From Chamaecrista fasciculata (lineage: Eukaryota; Streptophyta; Magnoliopsida; Fabales; Fabaceae), in assembly GCA_003254925.1 (NCBI GenBank), contig QANZ01052077.1, positions 22,663 through 86,662 of the forward strand: a DNA stretch of 64,000 nucleotides, given 5' to 3'. Position 1 is the first letter of the stretch. Each line of letters starts with the position of its first letter. Shown here in pieces: positions 1-11,826 of the stretch. Made by a program: the position numbers and the translations under genes. Under the pieces are notes generated by a model, which made no database searches, had not been told where the DNA came from, and saw nothing but the letters and a program-made list of their open reading frames with translations.

Positions 1-876
1 ATTAAAGATATTATTGTTAATATTTTAATTCAAAAACTTGGGATAAAATAAGTTGGTTATGACTTCCTAATTTTAGGAGTTATTTTTGATTTATAAAATT
101 CCCAATAATTAAGGGAGATAGGCCCCTAGCTCAAGTGGGTCCCATTGGAAGATTTGATCTTCAATTTGATTCTATGAGTTAGGGATTTGAATTTGAATTA
201 AAATATTATGGTAATATTTTAATTAGATATTCAAGTCTTAAAGATATGATATTATCAGAATATCATGATTTTATATTTATAAAATTGCTACAATTTTAGT
301 AAATAAAAAGCTTAAAGTCGCCTAGCTCCATAATTATGTGAGTTCATGCACAATTGTGAAAACCCTAAGTTTGCTAAGGCAAGTCGACTTTCCTCCTTGT
401 AGAGAGAGAAATTTCGCCACCCACCTTCCTAGAGAGAGAAGTCGATTTTCTTCTAAGGAGTTAGGAGAGAAATCGAAAGTTGTGGGTTCTAGGGTTTTTG
501 AGAAGGAGAAGAACAAAAGGTGTTTTGTTGCTGTCTTCTTCTCTGTGGCGCCATCCACCTGGATTTCAGAGAAGGAGTTCCTGAATCCAAAAGCTGTAGA
601 TTCGATCCCGAGTCTCTTTGGAGAAAGAGGCGTGGAGGCTAGCACCTCGTGTTCGGGAAACTGTTCGTGTGGATCACCGGTAGAGGAAGGACGTGCAAAC
701 GGACTTCTAGACTCGCCAGTATCACCAATCCGATTGAAAGCCTGAGGTATAACACTTTTCGTATCTGGTTTTAAATTCAGCTAGCGGATCTCAGGGTGGG
801 ATTTTCCTGGGGGCGCAAGTTTTTTTTTTTATTTTACAGTTCTTCCGCTGCGTGTTTCCCTGGGGATTTCCCAACA
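1..876 (+). repeat. 5' LTR (3' portion) of the copia element
   Basis: The 3' end of this block matches the end of the LTR at 4599-6809: shared words include gctagcacct, gtgtggatca, gtagaggaagga and the terminal ccgctgcg...tttcccaaca. Base 1 corresponds to about 5862 in the 3' LTR, so roughly 1.26 kb of this LTR lies left of the window. By eye it differs from the 3' LTR at many positions, with indels. Confidence 0.85.
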
Positions 877-1384
877 TACGCATCTCAGGAAAATGTTCCA
901 ACAACAGGCTAGGCAAGAGAGGTTTGAGACCACTAAGGCTTTGCACTCCTACAAGATGGCTGAAGGTGCATCTGTGAGTACCCATGTCTTAAAGATGAAG
1001 GGGTACATAGATCACCTTGGTAGGCTGGGATTTCCCATTGCACCGGAGCTGGCGACGGATTTGATCCTGAACTCGCTGCCCAGAAGTTATGACCAGTTTG
1101 TCATGAACTTCAACATGAATGGCATGGAGAAATCTGTTTCTGAACTACATGGGATGCTCAAGACTGCTGAGGCATCCATTAAGAAGGCGCCTAGCACTGT
1201 CTTGTTGGTTCAGAACAATAAGGGAAAAGGTAAGGGCAAAGGAAAGAGGAAGGGAAACGCCTCGGCTGGTGAGACTAAGCCCGCGGCCAAGGCAAACCCG
1301 CAACCTGCCAAGAAGGCAAAGCCCTCCAAAGATGCAATTTGCTTTTTCTGCCAAAAGCCAGGACACTAGAAGAGGAACTGCAAA
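877..1384 (+). pseudogene. gag remnant (UBN2-type capsid C-terminal part and broken CCHC knuckle)
   Basis: The frame from 893 encodes the C-terminal half of a copia gag polypeptide: residues like RQERFETTKALHSYKMAEG and the LILNSLPRSYDQFVMNFNM block are typical of UBN2-type gag. A Lys-rich linker and a CCHC zinc knuckle follow (CFFCQKPGH then KRNC). In the knuckle, the codon after the His is TAG (1367-1369), where the family usually has Trp, so one base change splits gag from pol. The N-terminal half of gag is missing: coding sequence starts within 20 bases of the LTR end. An extra A near 889-893 also puts the few codons before 893 out of frame. Nucleocapsid/capsid role is inferred from the family. 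Confidence 0.85.
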
Positions 1385-2713
1385 TTGTATATGGAAGATC
1401 TGAAGAAGAAGAGGAGCGAAGCCTCTACTTCAGGTATCTATGTTATAGATGTTCATATTTCTACTTTAACCACTTGGGTATTAGATACAGCATGTGGTTC
1501 TCACATCTGTACAAATGTGCAGGGACTGAGAAATAGTAGGAAGCTGGAGAGAGGCGAGGTGGACCTACGAGTGGGCAATGGAGCAAGGGTTGCTGCTGTT
1601 GCTGTGGGGACATACGAGCTAGTTTTGCCCACTGGGCTTATTTTTGTTTTGAACAATTTTTATTATGTACCTTCGTTAAGTTCAAATATTACTTCTCTTT
1701 CTTATTTGGATAAGGAAGGATTTACTTGTGTTAACGGTAATGGTAGATGTTCAATTTATAAAGATGATGTTTTATTTGCCTATGGTGATTTGCAAGATAA
1801 TCATTACATCTTAAAATTAGAACAACAACGTAATAACGATATTTATAACATAGATACGAAAAGGATTAAGATTAGCGAATCAAATCCTACATACCTTTGG
1901 CATTGTCGTTTAGGCCATATAAACAAGAAACGCCTAGAGAAGCTCCACAAAGATGGACTTCTAAGCTCATTTGATTTTGAATCATATGATGCTTGCGAAT
2001 CTTGTCTACTTGGAAAGATGACAAAGGCGCCCTTCACTGGCCACAGTGAGAGAGCGTCTGACTTATTGGGGATCATACATAGTGATGTATGTGGACCCAT
2101 GAGTACTCAAGCTAGAGGTGGTTACTCATACTTCATCACGTTCACTGACAACTTCAGCAGGTTTGGCTATGTCTACCTAATGAAGCACAAGTCAGAGTCT
2201 TTTGAAATGTTCAAGAGATTTCAAAATGAAATAGAGAACCAACTTGACAAGAAAATCAAAGTTCTTCGATCTGATCGAGGTGGCGAGTATTTGAGTCAAG
2301 AATTCATTGATCATCTTAGAAGTTGTGGGATAGTCTCACAACTTACCCCTCCTAGAACCCCACAGTGGAATGGTGTTTCTGAGAGGAGAAATCGGACTTT
2401 ATTAGATATGGTCCGATCTATGATGAGTCAAGCTGATCTTCTGCCATCCTTTTGGGGGCATAATCTAGAAACTGCTGGTTTCACACTTAACCGTGTTCCG
2501 TCTAAAGCAGTTGAGAAGACACCATATGAGATATGGAATGGGAAGAAGCCCATCTTGTCTTACCTCAAGGTTTGGGGATGCGAGGTTTATGTTAAGAAAC
2601 AGCCTAACGATAAACTGTCTCCCAAATCCCTTAAGTGTTTATTTGTGGGATACCCTAAGGAAACAAGGGGGGGTATTATGTCTACTGCCCATCTGACAAC
2701 AAAGTGTTTGTAG
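1370..2713 (+). pseudogene. copia pol, protease and integrase part
   Basis: This block is in the same frame as gag, separated only by the TAG at 1367. Counting from the ATG at 1385, the aspartic protease active-site segment is near residue 34 (VLDTACGSHIC), the GAG-pre-integrase zinc domain near 170-210 (HCRLGHI ... CESCLLGK), and the integrase core carries Asp234 (HSDVCGP), Asp297 (SDRGGEY) and Glu333 (VSERRN). The last pair is 35 residues apart, the D,D35E spacing of an intact catalytic core. The chain ends prematurely because a run of seven G's near 2665-2673 shifts the frame; the normal continuation lies in the frame of the next entry. Confidence 0.9.
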
Positions 2714-4551
2714 TCAGAAGTGGATTCTTTTTAGAAAGGGATTTTGTTTCCAAAAGAAATGGTGGGAGTAAGATAGATCTTGAAGAGGTTCAAGATCCAC
2801 AAGACACTCTAGAGGCGCAGACGGAAACTAGAGAAGAACCACAAGACGTTGTGGAAGCTCCTCTAGTGGCACAAGGACCACGAAGGTCTGATAGAACACG
2901 TTCTCAACCTCAAAGATATGGATTTTTGATGACTGAGAACAAGGAGGTGTTGCTCATGGAGCGTGGTGAGCCTACCACCTATCAAGAAGCTATCGTGGAT
3001 CCCAACTCTGAGAATTGGGTTGAAGCCATGAAGGCAGAGATGCAATCCATGTACGACAACAAGGTACGGACCTTAGTCGCTCCACCTGAAGGTGTAAAAG
3101 CCGTAGGGTGCAAGTGGGTTTTCAAAGAGAAAACAGACATGCATGGCAATGTCAACGTCTTCAAGGCCAGGCTAGTTGCAAAGGGGTTCACTCAACGTCA
3201 TGGTGTTGACTATGACGAAACGTTTTCCCCTGTTGCAATGGCCAAGTCCATTAGGATCCTGCTTGCCATAGCCGCATATTATGACTATGAGATATGGCAA
3301 ATGGATGTCAAAACAACATTCCTTAATGGAAGGCTGCCCGAGGATGTGTACATGACACAACCCGAGGGGTTTGTATGTCCAGAGGAACCAGACAAGGTAT
3401 GCAAGCTTCAGAGATCCATTTATGGATTAAAGCAAGCATCCCGGAGTTGGAATCATTGTTTTGATGAGGTAGTCAAAGAGTTTGGCTTCTTACAAAACCC
3501 TGACGAGCCTTGTGTTTACAAGAAGGTTAGTGGGAGCACAATTGTGTTCTTGGTGCTATATGTCGATGACATATTGCTCATTGGAAATGATATTCCAACC
3601 TTGGAGATTGTGAAATCTTGGTTGGGAAAGTCATTCTCAATGAAGGACTTAGGAGAAGCTGCCTATATTCTAGGTATCAAGATCTATAGAGATAAATCTC
3701 GAAGGCTTCTTGGATTAAGTCAGAGTACATACTTGGATAAGGTACTGAAGCGGTTCAGTATGCAAGATTCCAAGAAGGGATTCATACCGATGAATCATGG
3801 TTTAGTCCTGAGCAAGAAACAGTGTCCCAAGACACTTGATGAGCGAGGGCGCATGAGTGGCATCCCTTATGCCTCCGCAATAGGATCCATCATGTATGCC
3901 ATGTTATGTACTCGACCCGATGTGTCGTTTGGCCTAAGAATGACGAGCCGGTACCAACAAGACCCTGGAGAGGATCATTGGACCGCTGTCAAAATTATCC
4001 TTAAGTACTTAAGAAGAACTAAGGATGAATTCTTGGTTTACGGTGGAACTGATGAGGAGCTATGTGTAATGGGTTACACAGATGCCAGTTTCCAAACCGA
4101 TCAAGATGACTTTAAATCGCAGTCTAGATACGTGTTTCTCCTGAACGATGGCAGCGTGAGTTGGAAGAGTTCCAAGCAGAGCACGATTGCTGATTCTACA
4201 ACGGAGTCTGAGTATATAGCAGCATCAGATGCAGCGAAGGAGGCTGTGTGGATTAGGAAGTTCATCACTGAGCTAGGTGTGGTTCCGACCATTGCTGATC
4301 CCATAACCTTGTATTGTGACAATAGTGGGGCTATTGCACAAGCCAAGGAACCCCAGTCCCACCAGAGGACCAAGCACATACTCAGACGATATCACCTTGT
4401 TAGAGAGATTATTGATAGAGGAGATATCAAGATATGTAAAGTAGCAGGCGAGGATAATGTTGCCGATCCTCTTACGAAACCCCTAGCACGGGTCATACAT
4501 GAACGACATGTAGCGTCGATGGGGATTAGACGCATTGATGAATGTACCTAG
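2671..4551 (+). pseudogene. copia pol, reverse transcriptase and RNase H part
   Basis: After the frame change the pol reading continues to a stop at 4551. The first in-frame GTG is at 2704, but the frame is open upstream to 2671; no ATG is expected because this is part of a polyprotein. The RT domain (RVT_2) has KARLVAKGFTQ, the Asp of WQMDVKTTFLNG, YGLKQASR and the catalytic YVDD at 3559-3570 (residues 286-289 counted from 2704). RNase H follows with GYTDASFQ, TTESEYIAASDA and the YCDNSGAIAQAKEP segment, and ends with HILRRYHLVRE. All catalytic residues I can place are present, so this half looks intact apart from being cut off from integrase. Confidence 0.9.
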
Positions 4552-4587
4552 TGTAGGAATAGTTCGATTAATGATTGTACCTAGTGC

Positions 4588-4598
4588 AAGTGGGAGTT
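4588..4598 (+). promoter_or_regulatory. polypurine tract of the copia element
   Basis: A purine-rich run (AAGTGGGAGTT) lies immediately before the TG that opens the 3' LTR, the usual place of the plus-strand DNA primer in copia elements. Confidence 0.75.
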
Positions 4599-6809
4599 TG
4601 TTGGAGATTGTGCCCTAGGGCCAATCATTTTATGTAAATGTTTTGAACATATTGTTTTGATTAATTTATAGATGATAAATTATGTTGTTATCATATTATT
4701 AGCATATTTACTATGATAGCGTCCTTGATTAATTATGAGATAATTAATCTAAACTGTCCTTGGTCGATTATTCTCGTGGGAGCGCGAATGAACCAAGACC
4801 AGCATGACCTCGGTGTATAGAGATACATGCACTAGATGCTTTACGAGAGTCATGGTGCAATAAGTAAGGGGTTACAAGTTGCTGGACCGACCCGGAGAGT
4901 CCTGCATGGGTTTAGTCATAAGCAAGTCTCTCCTGTACACCTGTCACGATGCCCTTAGACCTGAGGTCTTGACTATTCCGGCGTTGTAGGTGTCAAACTT
5001 TGGCCTAGTCCAACGTTGCCCGTAGCAGGGTAGCCATACAGGCTAGGTACGGGTTTAGTTGTTTACCGTGCTGAGGAATGTGGTTGACCAAGATGGGATT
5101 TTGTCCCTCATTAAGATGAGAGATATTTAACTGGCGCCCTCGATGAGTTCATCCAAGGAATGTGTGGCCACACAGGGAAATGGGACTAACTCAGGAAATT
5201 GAAAAAGTTTATGGTTTGGATTAAGGATGACTTTCCCGTGACTTATCCAGGACCAAAATATCGTGTGACAATAGGGATTATGACAAGTTGTTACTTAGGT
5301 TAAATCGGTTTTGTAAAACGATAACTCACGTGTTTTGGGTAGTCGTGATGGCTTGCTAGAGTCCGCTCTCGACTTGTGAGTCATAGAGATGACTTGCTGC
5401 CAACTTCACGTGAGGCCTGCTGGGTCACACACGAGCAGGATCAAGATGCCGTAATGGGACACGAATTAGGGTTAATTCGTGAGTCACTTTAGTGACACAA
5501 TCTGAGACATAGTTGAATGTCTTAGGACATGAAATCTTGTCTTAAATAATATCTACGTTTATGATATTTAAATTTGTTGGACAAGTTTAAATATATTACT
5601 TGATAAATAGTTAATTTGATTAATCTATTTATAATTAAAAAATTCTTGTTTATAATATTAGGGAATAATAGATTAAATAGGTTTACTAAAAGTTAGGAGA
5701 TTATTGATTTATTAAATTCTCCAATATTAGGATAACAAGGGAGAGGGTGGCGCCTCATATGTATTGATTTAATAAATAAAAATGTTTTGTTAATTAAATC
5801 AAGATTTGAATTTCAATTCAAGATATGATTTTGATTTCAAGATTCAAAGTTTGAATTAAAGATATTAAGGTAATTTTTTAATTCAATATTGTTGGGAATT
5901 AACAAAGTTGGTTATAACTACCTAAAAGTTTGGGTTGTTATGGAATTCCTCTAAAACAAGATGAAGATGACGCATATCTTGAATTCTTGGGGAGCAAGAT
6001 TTGATCTTGCATTTTGAATTTAAATATGTGCAATTCGAATTTTATGATTTAAGATATTAAAGTAATATTTTAGTTATAAAATCAATTCCTCATGACTCAT
6101 TCCAACCAATAGGATTTGAGCAATCAAGATTTGGTTTCAAGATTTGATCTTGAGGTGTCAAATTCGAATTGCCTCCTATTGGATTTTGAATTATAATATT
6201 AGTGTAATATTATAAATCAAGATTCCCTGAATATACAAATGTTAATGAAATTATAATATTCAAGATTTTAGGGATTCACTAATTAGATTAGTAATTCCCT
6301 AAATTTAGGAATGAGGACATTATAAATACCCACACACTAGGCATAGGCGCCTAACAGAAGTGAGTTAGCATTTTTTAGAGTCAAAAATTCGCCAACCCTA
6401 GTTTTAAGAGAGTCGATTTTCTTCTTAGAGAGAGAAAGTTCGACCTACATCATATAATTCTAGGTTTTTGTGTGTGAGTTGCGCCAATCAATCTTGAGGA
6501 TCAAGAACCGTTCTTGATCATTCAAGAACCGTAGATAAAGTTCTCGTATTCACTTGGGAAGAAGTGAAGGAGGCTAGCACCTGGGCATCTGCCAAACTGC
6601 TCGTGTGGATCACTGGTAGAGGAAGGACACTCGGAGTGGACTTCTCAGATTCGCGAACACAACAAGTTACCGATTGAAATATAGGTAAACATCTTTACTT
6701 TTCTGGTATAAATATAATTTGTGGATCCTGGAAGGAATCACAAAGTTAGCATATTTAAAGGTTTTTTTTTTTAATTTTTCCGCTGCGCTCGCTCTGTGAT
6801 TTCCCAACA
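4599..6809 (+). repeat. 3' LTR of the copia element (2211 bp)
   Basis: It opens with TGTTGG and closes with CCAACA, a perfect 6-bp terminal inverted repeat. It is homologous over its length to the solo LTR at 55348-57506, and its second half to the block at 1-876. Both full-length copies share the same long 5' part (ggagattgtgccctagggcc, ctggaccgacccggagagtc). A target duplication cannot be checked because the left end is outside the window. Confidence 0.92.
6321..6328 (+). promoter_or_regulatory. TATA box of the LTR promoter
   Basis: TATAAATA about 490 bp before the LTR end, followed by caca/cta sequence suited to a transcription start. The same motif sits at the equivalent place in the solo LTR (56996-57003), which supports it as the conserved LTR promoter. 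Confidence 0.6.
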
Positions 6810-8465
6810 CCAAAACCCTTCCAAACATTCCAATTTAGTCCTTAAAAATATTAAAAACCCTAGACCCCAAACTCTAACCACTAAACCCTAAATCCCTAAA
6901 ACTTAATTTTTTTTAAATCTTCATCTTCATCTTTCCAATTTAACATAAATCCCAAATTTTTTTTAATCCCTAAACTTCTTAATTTTTTTTAATCGTCATC
7001 TTCCTCTTCTCATATTAAAACTTTATTTTCTAATTTTCATCATCATCTTCATCTTCATAATGCTAAATCCACGCAAAATCTAGATTTTCCATGCTAAATC
7101 TAGATTTTTTTTCAAACCCACACAACACAGAGATTCAAATACTAGTATTTACAAATTACACGATGATGATGTTGTTGATGAAATGGAGAAAAAACGGAAC
7201 GGCGTCCTGTGGTTCACCAGTCTTCGATGTGTTTCCGGTAGCAATTCCGACGCGTCAATCTCAGTTTCCGTGAGCCGAGGCCCTCTCATCTCTCTGCATT
7301 CCCTAAACAAAAGCAGGAGAAATTGATCGAGAAAGATGAAGAATAAATTCAATTTTTCTTCTGGGGTGTTAGAATTTTCAATTACAATAATAACAATAAC
7401 ACGGTTCTTCTGAAAAAACTCGAAAGTGATGATTTTCTTTTTTTCTCTCTTCGTTATTGTATTTGTGAGTGAACATTACAATACACAGCTTCCATTCTTA
7501 TACTGGTTTTTTCTCCTTCTCTGTGTTTTAATTACCGTTTTGCCCTTGGAATGCGGTCAGAAAAGATCGAAATAATCGGACGGTTGGATCCCGAAGGTGA
7601 ATGGCGTCGATTTAGTGTGTTGGAGGCTGAGATTTGGGGTATTGGAGATGAAGATGATGATGATGTTCCATGTTTTTGGAAATGGGAAGATGAGGATGAA
7701 GATGAAAATTAGAAAAGAAATTTAATATGAGAAGAAGATGATGATTAAAAAAAGAATTTTAGGAGGTTTAGAGATTTATGTTAAATTGAGAAGATGAAGA
7801 TGAAGATTTAAAAAAAAAATAAATTTTTAGGGATTTAGGGTTTAGGGGTTTAGTGGTTAGAGTTTAGGCTTTAGGGTTTTTAATATTTTTAAATATGTTT
7901 GAAAAAGAGGGAGAATTGAGAATGATGGAAAAATGGGTCAAAGACCTAATTGTTCAACTCAAACCTTTTCTGAGGGTTTAGGGTTTGGAGTTTGGGATTT
8001 GGGGTTTTAGGCTTTAGGGTTTTAAATATTTTTAAGGACTAAATTGAAATGTTTGGAAGAGTTTTGGGACACTTTACAATTTTATTTTGAGGATTTAGGA
8101 CTAAAATGAATGAAAATGATAAAAAGAGGGGGAATTGAGAATAATAGAATAAAAATGGGTCAGGGACCGCAAAGTGCACTTTAAAAATGCTGATGTGTGG
8201 CTATTTATCTGACGTGGCACAATTTTTGTTTTTTTTTTAACATCACGGGATCTGACGTGGCCATAACGGGACACGTCAGCACATAACGGGACACATTAAC
8301 GTCCGTTATGGCCATGTCAGCTTTTTTGTAACGCCAATATGACGGAGGGAACAATTAGTTAGGCGTTTGCAAATTTCGGGGACCGGCTAGTACAATGCGT
8401 AAAATTCAGGAACCTATCTGTCACCGCCTCCAAAATTCAGGGACCGGAAAGTTAGTTTACTCGTA
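6810..8465. mobile_element. MULE-like element with long inverted arms, left end disrupted by copia insertion
   Basis: Two arms fold on each other. The stretch beginning cttccaaacattccaattta at 6819 is complementary to the stretch ending ctaaattgaaatgtttggaag near 8058, and further inverted matches run inward through the TTTAGGG/CCCTAAA-rich and GAAGATGAAGATG-rich blocks (6850-7060 against 7640-7880). The right outer part (8160-8465) contains gacgtggc, acgtcagcac and cagggaccgg motifs that also form the ends of the element at 10868-13945, so both belong to one family. The matching outer left end is missing because the copia element lies there; it should be found left of the window. Confidence 0.65.
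7089..7640 (-). pseudogene. captured non-transposon segment, possibly a host promoter and first exon
   Basis: The central segment does not fold with either arm and has a less repetitive, more GC-balanced composition. Read on the minus strand it resembles a promoter and 5' leader followed by an ATG at 7289-7287 and about 46 codons running into the arm. I do not recognise the peptide (it starts MRGPRLTETEIDASELL). Capture of host DNA between MULE arms is the Pack-MULE pattern; assigning this piece to a particular gene is not possible here. Confidence 0.3.
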
Positions 8466-10311
8466 AAGATATATATATATATATATATATATGTTCCATA
8501 TTCTAGCTACCAACGACATTTATTTTGTTTGATTATTATCGGTTGAATTGTCTATTTTTCTAATGTAGCTAGATTCATCATGCACATATATATATGCTGT
8601 CAATATATGTTGTCATTATTCTATATGTTTCCAATTAATATATACTTAATTAGTTAGTATATCTGTATATATCATAGTGAAGTCACTTCTTCAAAGTTCA
8701 AACTCCGACATATATAATAATTAATATCTGTATGTTACGTTAATTAATCATGTTTATGAACTCTCTTTTTGTTCATCTGCATGTAGCTTAATTCTTGAAA
8801 ATTATCAGATATTTGAACACCAGATATATATATAATGGACACATCACGTACACCTAAGCGAATATTGTAATATTCACCATACATGTTTGTATCAATCTTG
8901 TTTGTGTTGTGTTAATTAGTGTATGTGTGTGTCTTTGTCAAGACTCAAAATAGATCATAACAATATATGCTCTCTTTTAATATATACTTATAGTGCCTAC
9001 TATAGCAAAAGCTTGACAACGAAAAATCGAAAATAATGGATGGAAGCTAATCTCTGATGAATTCTTTGATAAAGTACATGATATTGATAAGTTATGGTTT
9101 GAGCCTTTCATTTATCTCTTACTCTTAATTGTGAAGCACAAACATTAACACAATACGAGATATATTTATATCTCAAAAATTTATAAATATTGATAAATTT
9201 TTTTAAAATTATAATATCTATTCACCATATACGTCATATATATATCTTTTTTTGTCATGTCAAAGTGACAAAATAATTTTATATTTTAAAATTTATAATT
9301 GTATTATATGGTGTCTATGTCCGATATGATAACACTGTTTTAAAATGAAATATTCGTGATGCATAGCTAGTCAGTCTCATACGTGCTTATTCTTCTTAAT
9401 TACAAAGCTCGACAAATATCAACTTGATATCTAATATACAGCTATCACATTTTTACATTATAGGGTATATACACTTCTCGGTATTCTACTATATACTAAC
9501 CAATTCTGTCATTGTATTAGACTCCACTCATTACTCTCAAAAACATGTCTCTTTCACGTATTGTCCTCTAATTCTTCTATTTATCAGAATATAACTTTTG
9601 ATGCTCGATCTTTACATATACACATTACTTTTTAATTTACATAATAAATTAAATTTTGGAAGTAATAGATGCCACCGATTATTATTGTACATAAGCATTT
9701 CACACCGGAATATTTAAATAAATCAAACAATGTAAAATCGGATCATATGTTCCTCCTTAATTTACCGACACAATTTTTTAACTTTGAGAAACGATTTTTC
9801 ACAAAAGTTTTAAAATTTTCTCTCTAGAAAAACTATATATTACAATTGAAGATATTATATATGGTGCATGCATGCATGGAGGTTGTGATGGAATAATTAA
9901 TGATTAAAGATGGAATCATGCATCAAGAGATCAAGTAAAAAACCCCAATGATTAATGGCATATATGGATGGATGATCAGAATTTTTTTTGGAGATTTTAA
10001 GAGCAGAATGTAACGTTAAACAAGTGTTGAAGAAGAGATACTGTCTGTATTATTCCTCTGCACACTTGGAACAATAAGCTAAGAACACTTGTAAGTGTGC
10101 ACTTTCTAGAAATTAAAAGGTTGGAAAAGATGAATATTTATGTATGGTGGGTGCTGGGTGGGATCAGAATATAGTTTTCCAGTCATTTTCCAAGTCTCAC
10201 AGTGTGTGCTTCTTTTATCCTATCACTATCTCTCTTCTGTTGATAAGAATTCCACCACATTGATGGATCAATCATATATATCGTTCACAATTAGCTTTCA
10301 TTATTGTTTTT
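8466..10311. other. AT-rich spacer, no gene seen
   Basis: It starts with an (AT)n microsatellite (about 8467-8492) and otherwise contains AT-rich sequence without open frames or recognisable repeats. Confidence 0.6.
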
Positions 10312-10708
10312 AGGCAAAAGTACTCATTTCGTCCCCAAACTTTACATCAACTGTCAATTTCGTTCTCAAACTTTTTTTGCTGTCAACTTTGTCCCCAAAC
10401 TTTACACAAACTGTCAATTTCATCCCCAATCTTTTTTTGCTGTCAATTTCGTCCCCAAACTTTACATCAACTTTCAATTTCGTCCCCAATCTTTCACATT
10501 TTCGTCAATTTTATCCTTTGACTAACTTCTTTTAATAAATTAGGGACGAAAATGTGAAAGATTAGGGACGAAATTGACAGCAAAAAAATATTGGGGACGA
10601 AATTGACAGCATGTGTAAAATTTGGGGACAAAATTGACAGCAAAGAAAGATTGGGGACGAAATTGACAGCAGGTATAAAGTTTGGGGACGAAATGAATAC
10701 TTTTGCCT
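10312..10708. mobile_element. hairpin MITE, AGGCAAAAGTACT family
   Basis: The ends AGGCAAAAGTACTCATTTCG and its near-complement (tgaatacttttgcct) bracket a hairpin built from internal copies of a unit containing ctgtcaatttcgtccccaaac. The sequence TGTTTTT lies on both sides (just left of 10312 and at 10709-10715), a likely 7-bp target duplication. Related elements are at 21854-22119 and 35534-35886. Confidence 0.75.
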
Positions 10709-11339
10709 TGTTTTTATATTTGTTATATAATATATACACATAAAACTTATAAAAACATAAATAGATGGTGTTATTTTCAAAATATTATTCTTTTATTTAT
10801 TTTTGTTTTTTAATAAAATATTCCATCTTTTATTCCCAAAAATTCTTTATAGGTTTTTTTTATACAACACTAGCAGTTTGGCCCTTGGATTTTCGAAATT
10901 GTACAACCTGGTCCCTGAATTATGTTGCCTCGTGGCAAAATGACCCTTCTGTCACCCAGACGTTACAAAAAAACTGATGTGGCACGTTTGGTTGGTGACA
11001 TGGTCGTTAAGTGCTGACGTCACAGTGGTTAAACTGAAAAAAAAAAAGTGTCACATATGCAATTTTTGCCAAATCCTCAAAATAAAATTGTAAAGTGTCT
11101 CAAAAGTCTTCCAAACATTCCAGTTAAGTCCTTAATCCATGAATCTTCCAGGGACTAAATTGATACGTAGGGACTAAATTGAAATCAGAAAGAATATTAA
11201 AAACCTTTAAATCCTCCTAAAACCCTAAACCCTAGCCAAAGACTCTCCTATCCAATTCCAATCTCAATTCTCATACACTCCGACGACACTCAAATAAACA
11301 AACATCATCAATTCAGATCAAATTTCCTTAAATTCATCG

Positions 11340-11826
11340 ATGGCAGGCATGAAGAGACACAAAGAATACAACGAGAAAACTGAGAACTTAGATCTGGCGA
11401 TTTCTCCGATGCTCCTCTCTCAACAACCACAAGCATTAATCAAAACCCTTAAAACCTCTTCACCGCCTCAAGAATTCAAATGTAAGGCGTGCAATCGCAA
11501 GTTCTCGTCATTTCTAGCGCTAGGAAGACACATAGCAAGCTACAAGAAGCCAAAACTCCACAAAGAACATGAATCAGAAGACAAGATTAATAATCATACT
11601 AAGAAGGCAAAACTTCACGAATGCTCAATTAATTTGCAGTCAGGAATTTGCTCTTGGACAAGCTCTAGGAGGACACATGAGAAAATACATAGCAGCCATG
11701 AACGACGATGCATTTCATCCGTCGTTGAATGAGGCAGTTGCGAAAGTGCCAGTTTTGAAAATGAATGAATTTCTTCCTCGCCGGGAGGGATACATCGTCG
11801 GTGGCTCCCTAAGCTGGTTTTTCTAG
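11340..11826 (+). pseudogene. captured ZAT-like C2H2 zinc-finger gene, frameshifted
   Basis: The product resembles small plant two-finger C2H2 repressors of the ZAT11/ZAT12 type. The frame from ATG 11340 gives a basic N-terminus and a first finger (FKCKACNRKFSS then LALGRH). The second finger (FALGQALGGHMRK) is in another frame, entered after a 4-bp tandem duplication AATT-AATT at 11627-11634; dropping one AATT would reconnect the frames. Both fingers have Tyr where the last zinc-binding His belongs (TAC at 11541-11543 and 11686-11688), and the first QALGGH reads LALGRH. The C-terminal DLN-type EAR motif usual in this family is absent; the frame ends at 11826. Position between MULE arms points to capture of a host gene followed by decay. 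Confidence 0.75.

Larger units (their letters stand above)
1..6809 (+). mobile_element. Ty1/copia LTR retrotransposon, decayed, 5' end outside window
   Basis: The domain order protease, integrase, reverse transcriptase, RNase H between two related long terminal repeats is that of a Ty1/copia (Pseudoviridae-type) plant retrotransposon. The window starts inside the 5' LTR. The internal region is short at its 5' end: directly after the LTR terminus CCAACA (871-876) the sequence is already in the middle of gag, with no primer-binding site or leader. The coding frame is broken by an in-frame TAG at 1367-1369 and by a net frame change in a G run near 2665-2673. The copy therefore cannot be autonomous. 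It sits inside a MULE-like element that resumes at 6810. Confidence 0.93.

Noticed and set aside
10021..10110. Hairpin-like sequence (cacacttggaacaataagc...cttgtaagtgtgcac) considered as a microRNA precursor
   Set aside because: The pairing is short and imperfect and does not match any microRNA family I know; folding and small-RNA data would be needed.
10312..10708. Regularly spaced repeats that could be mistaken for a CRISPR-like array
   Set aside because: The repeats occur in both orientations within a hairpin and the 'spacers' are the same sequence; this is a MITE in a plant genome.
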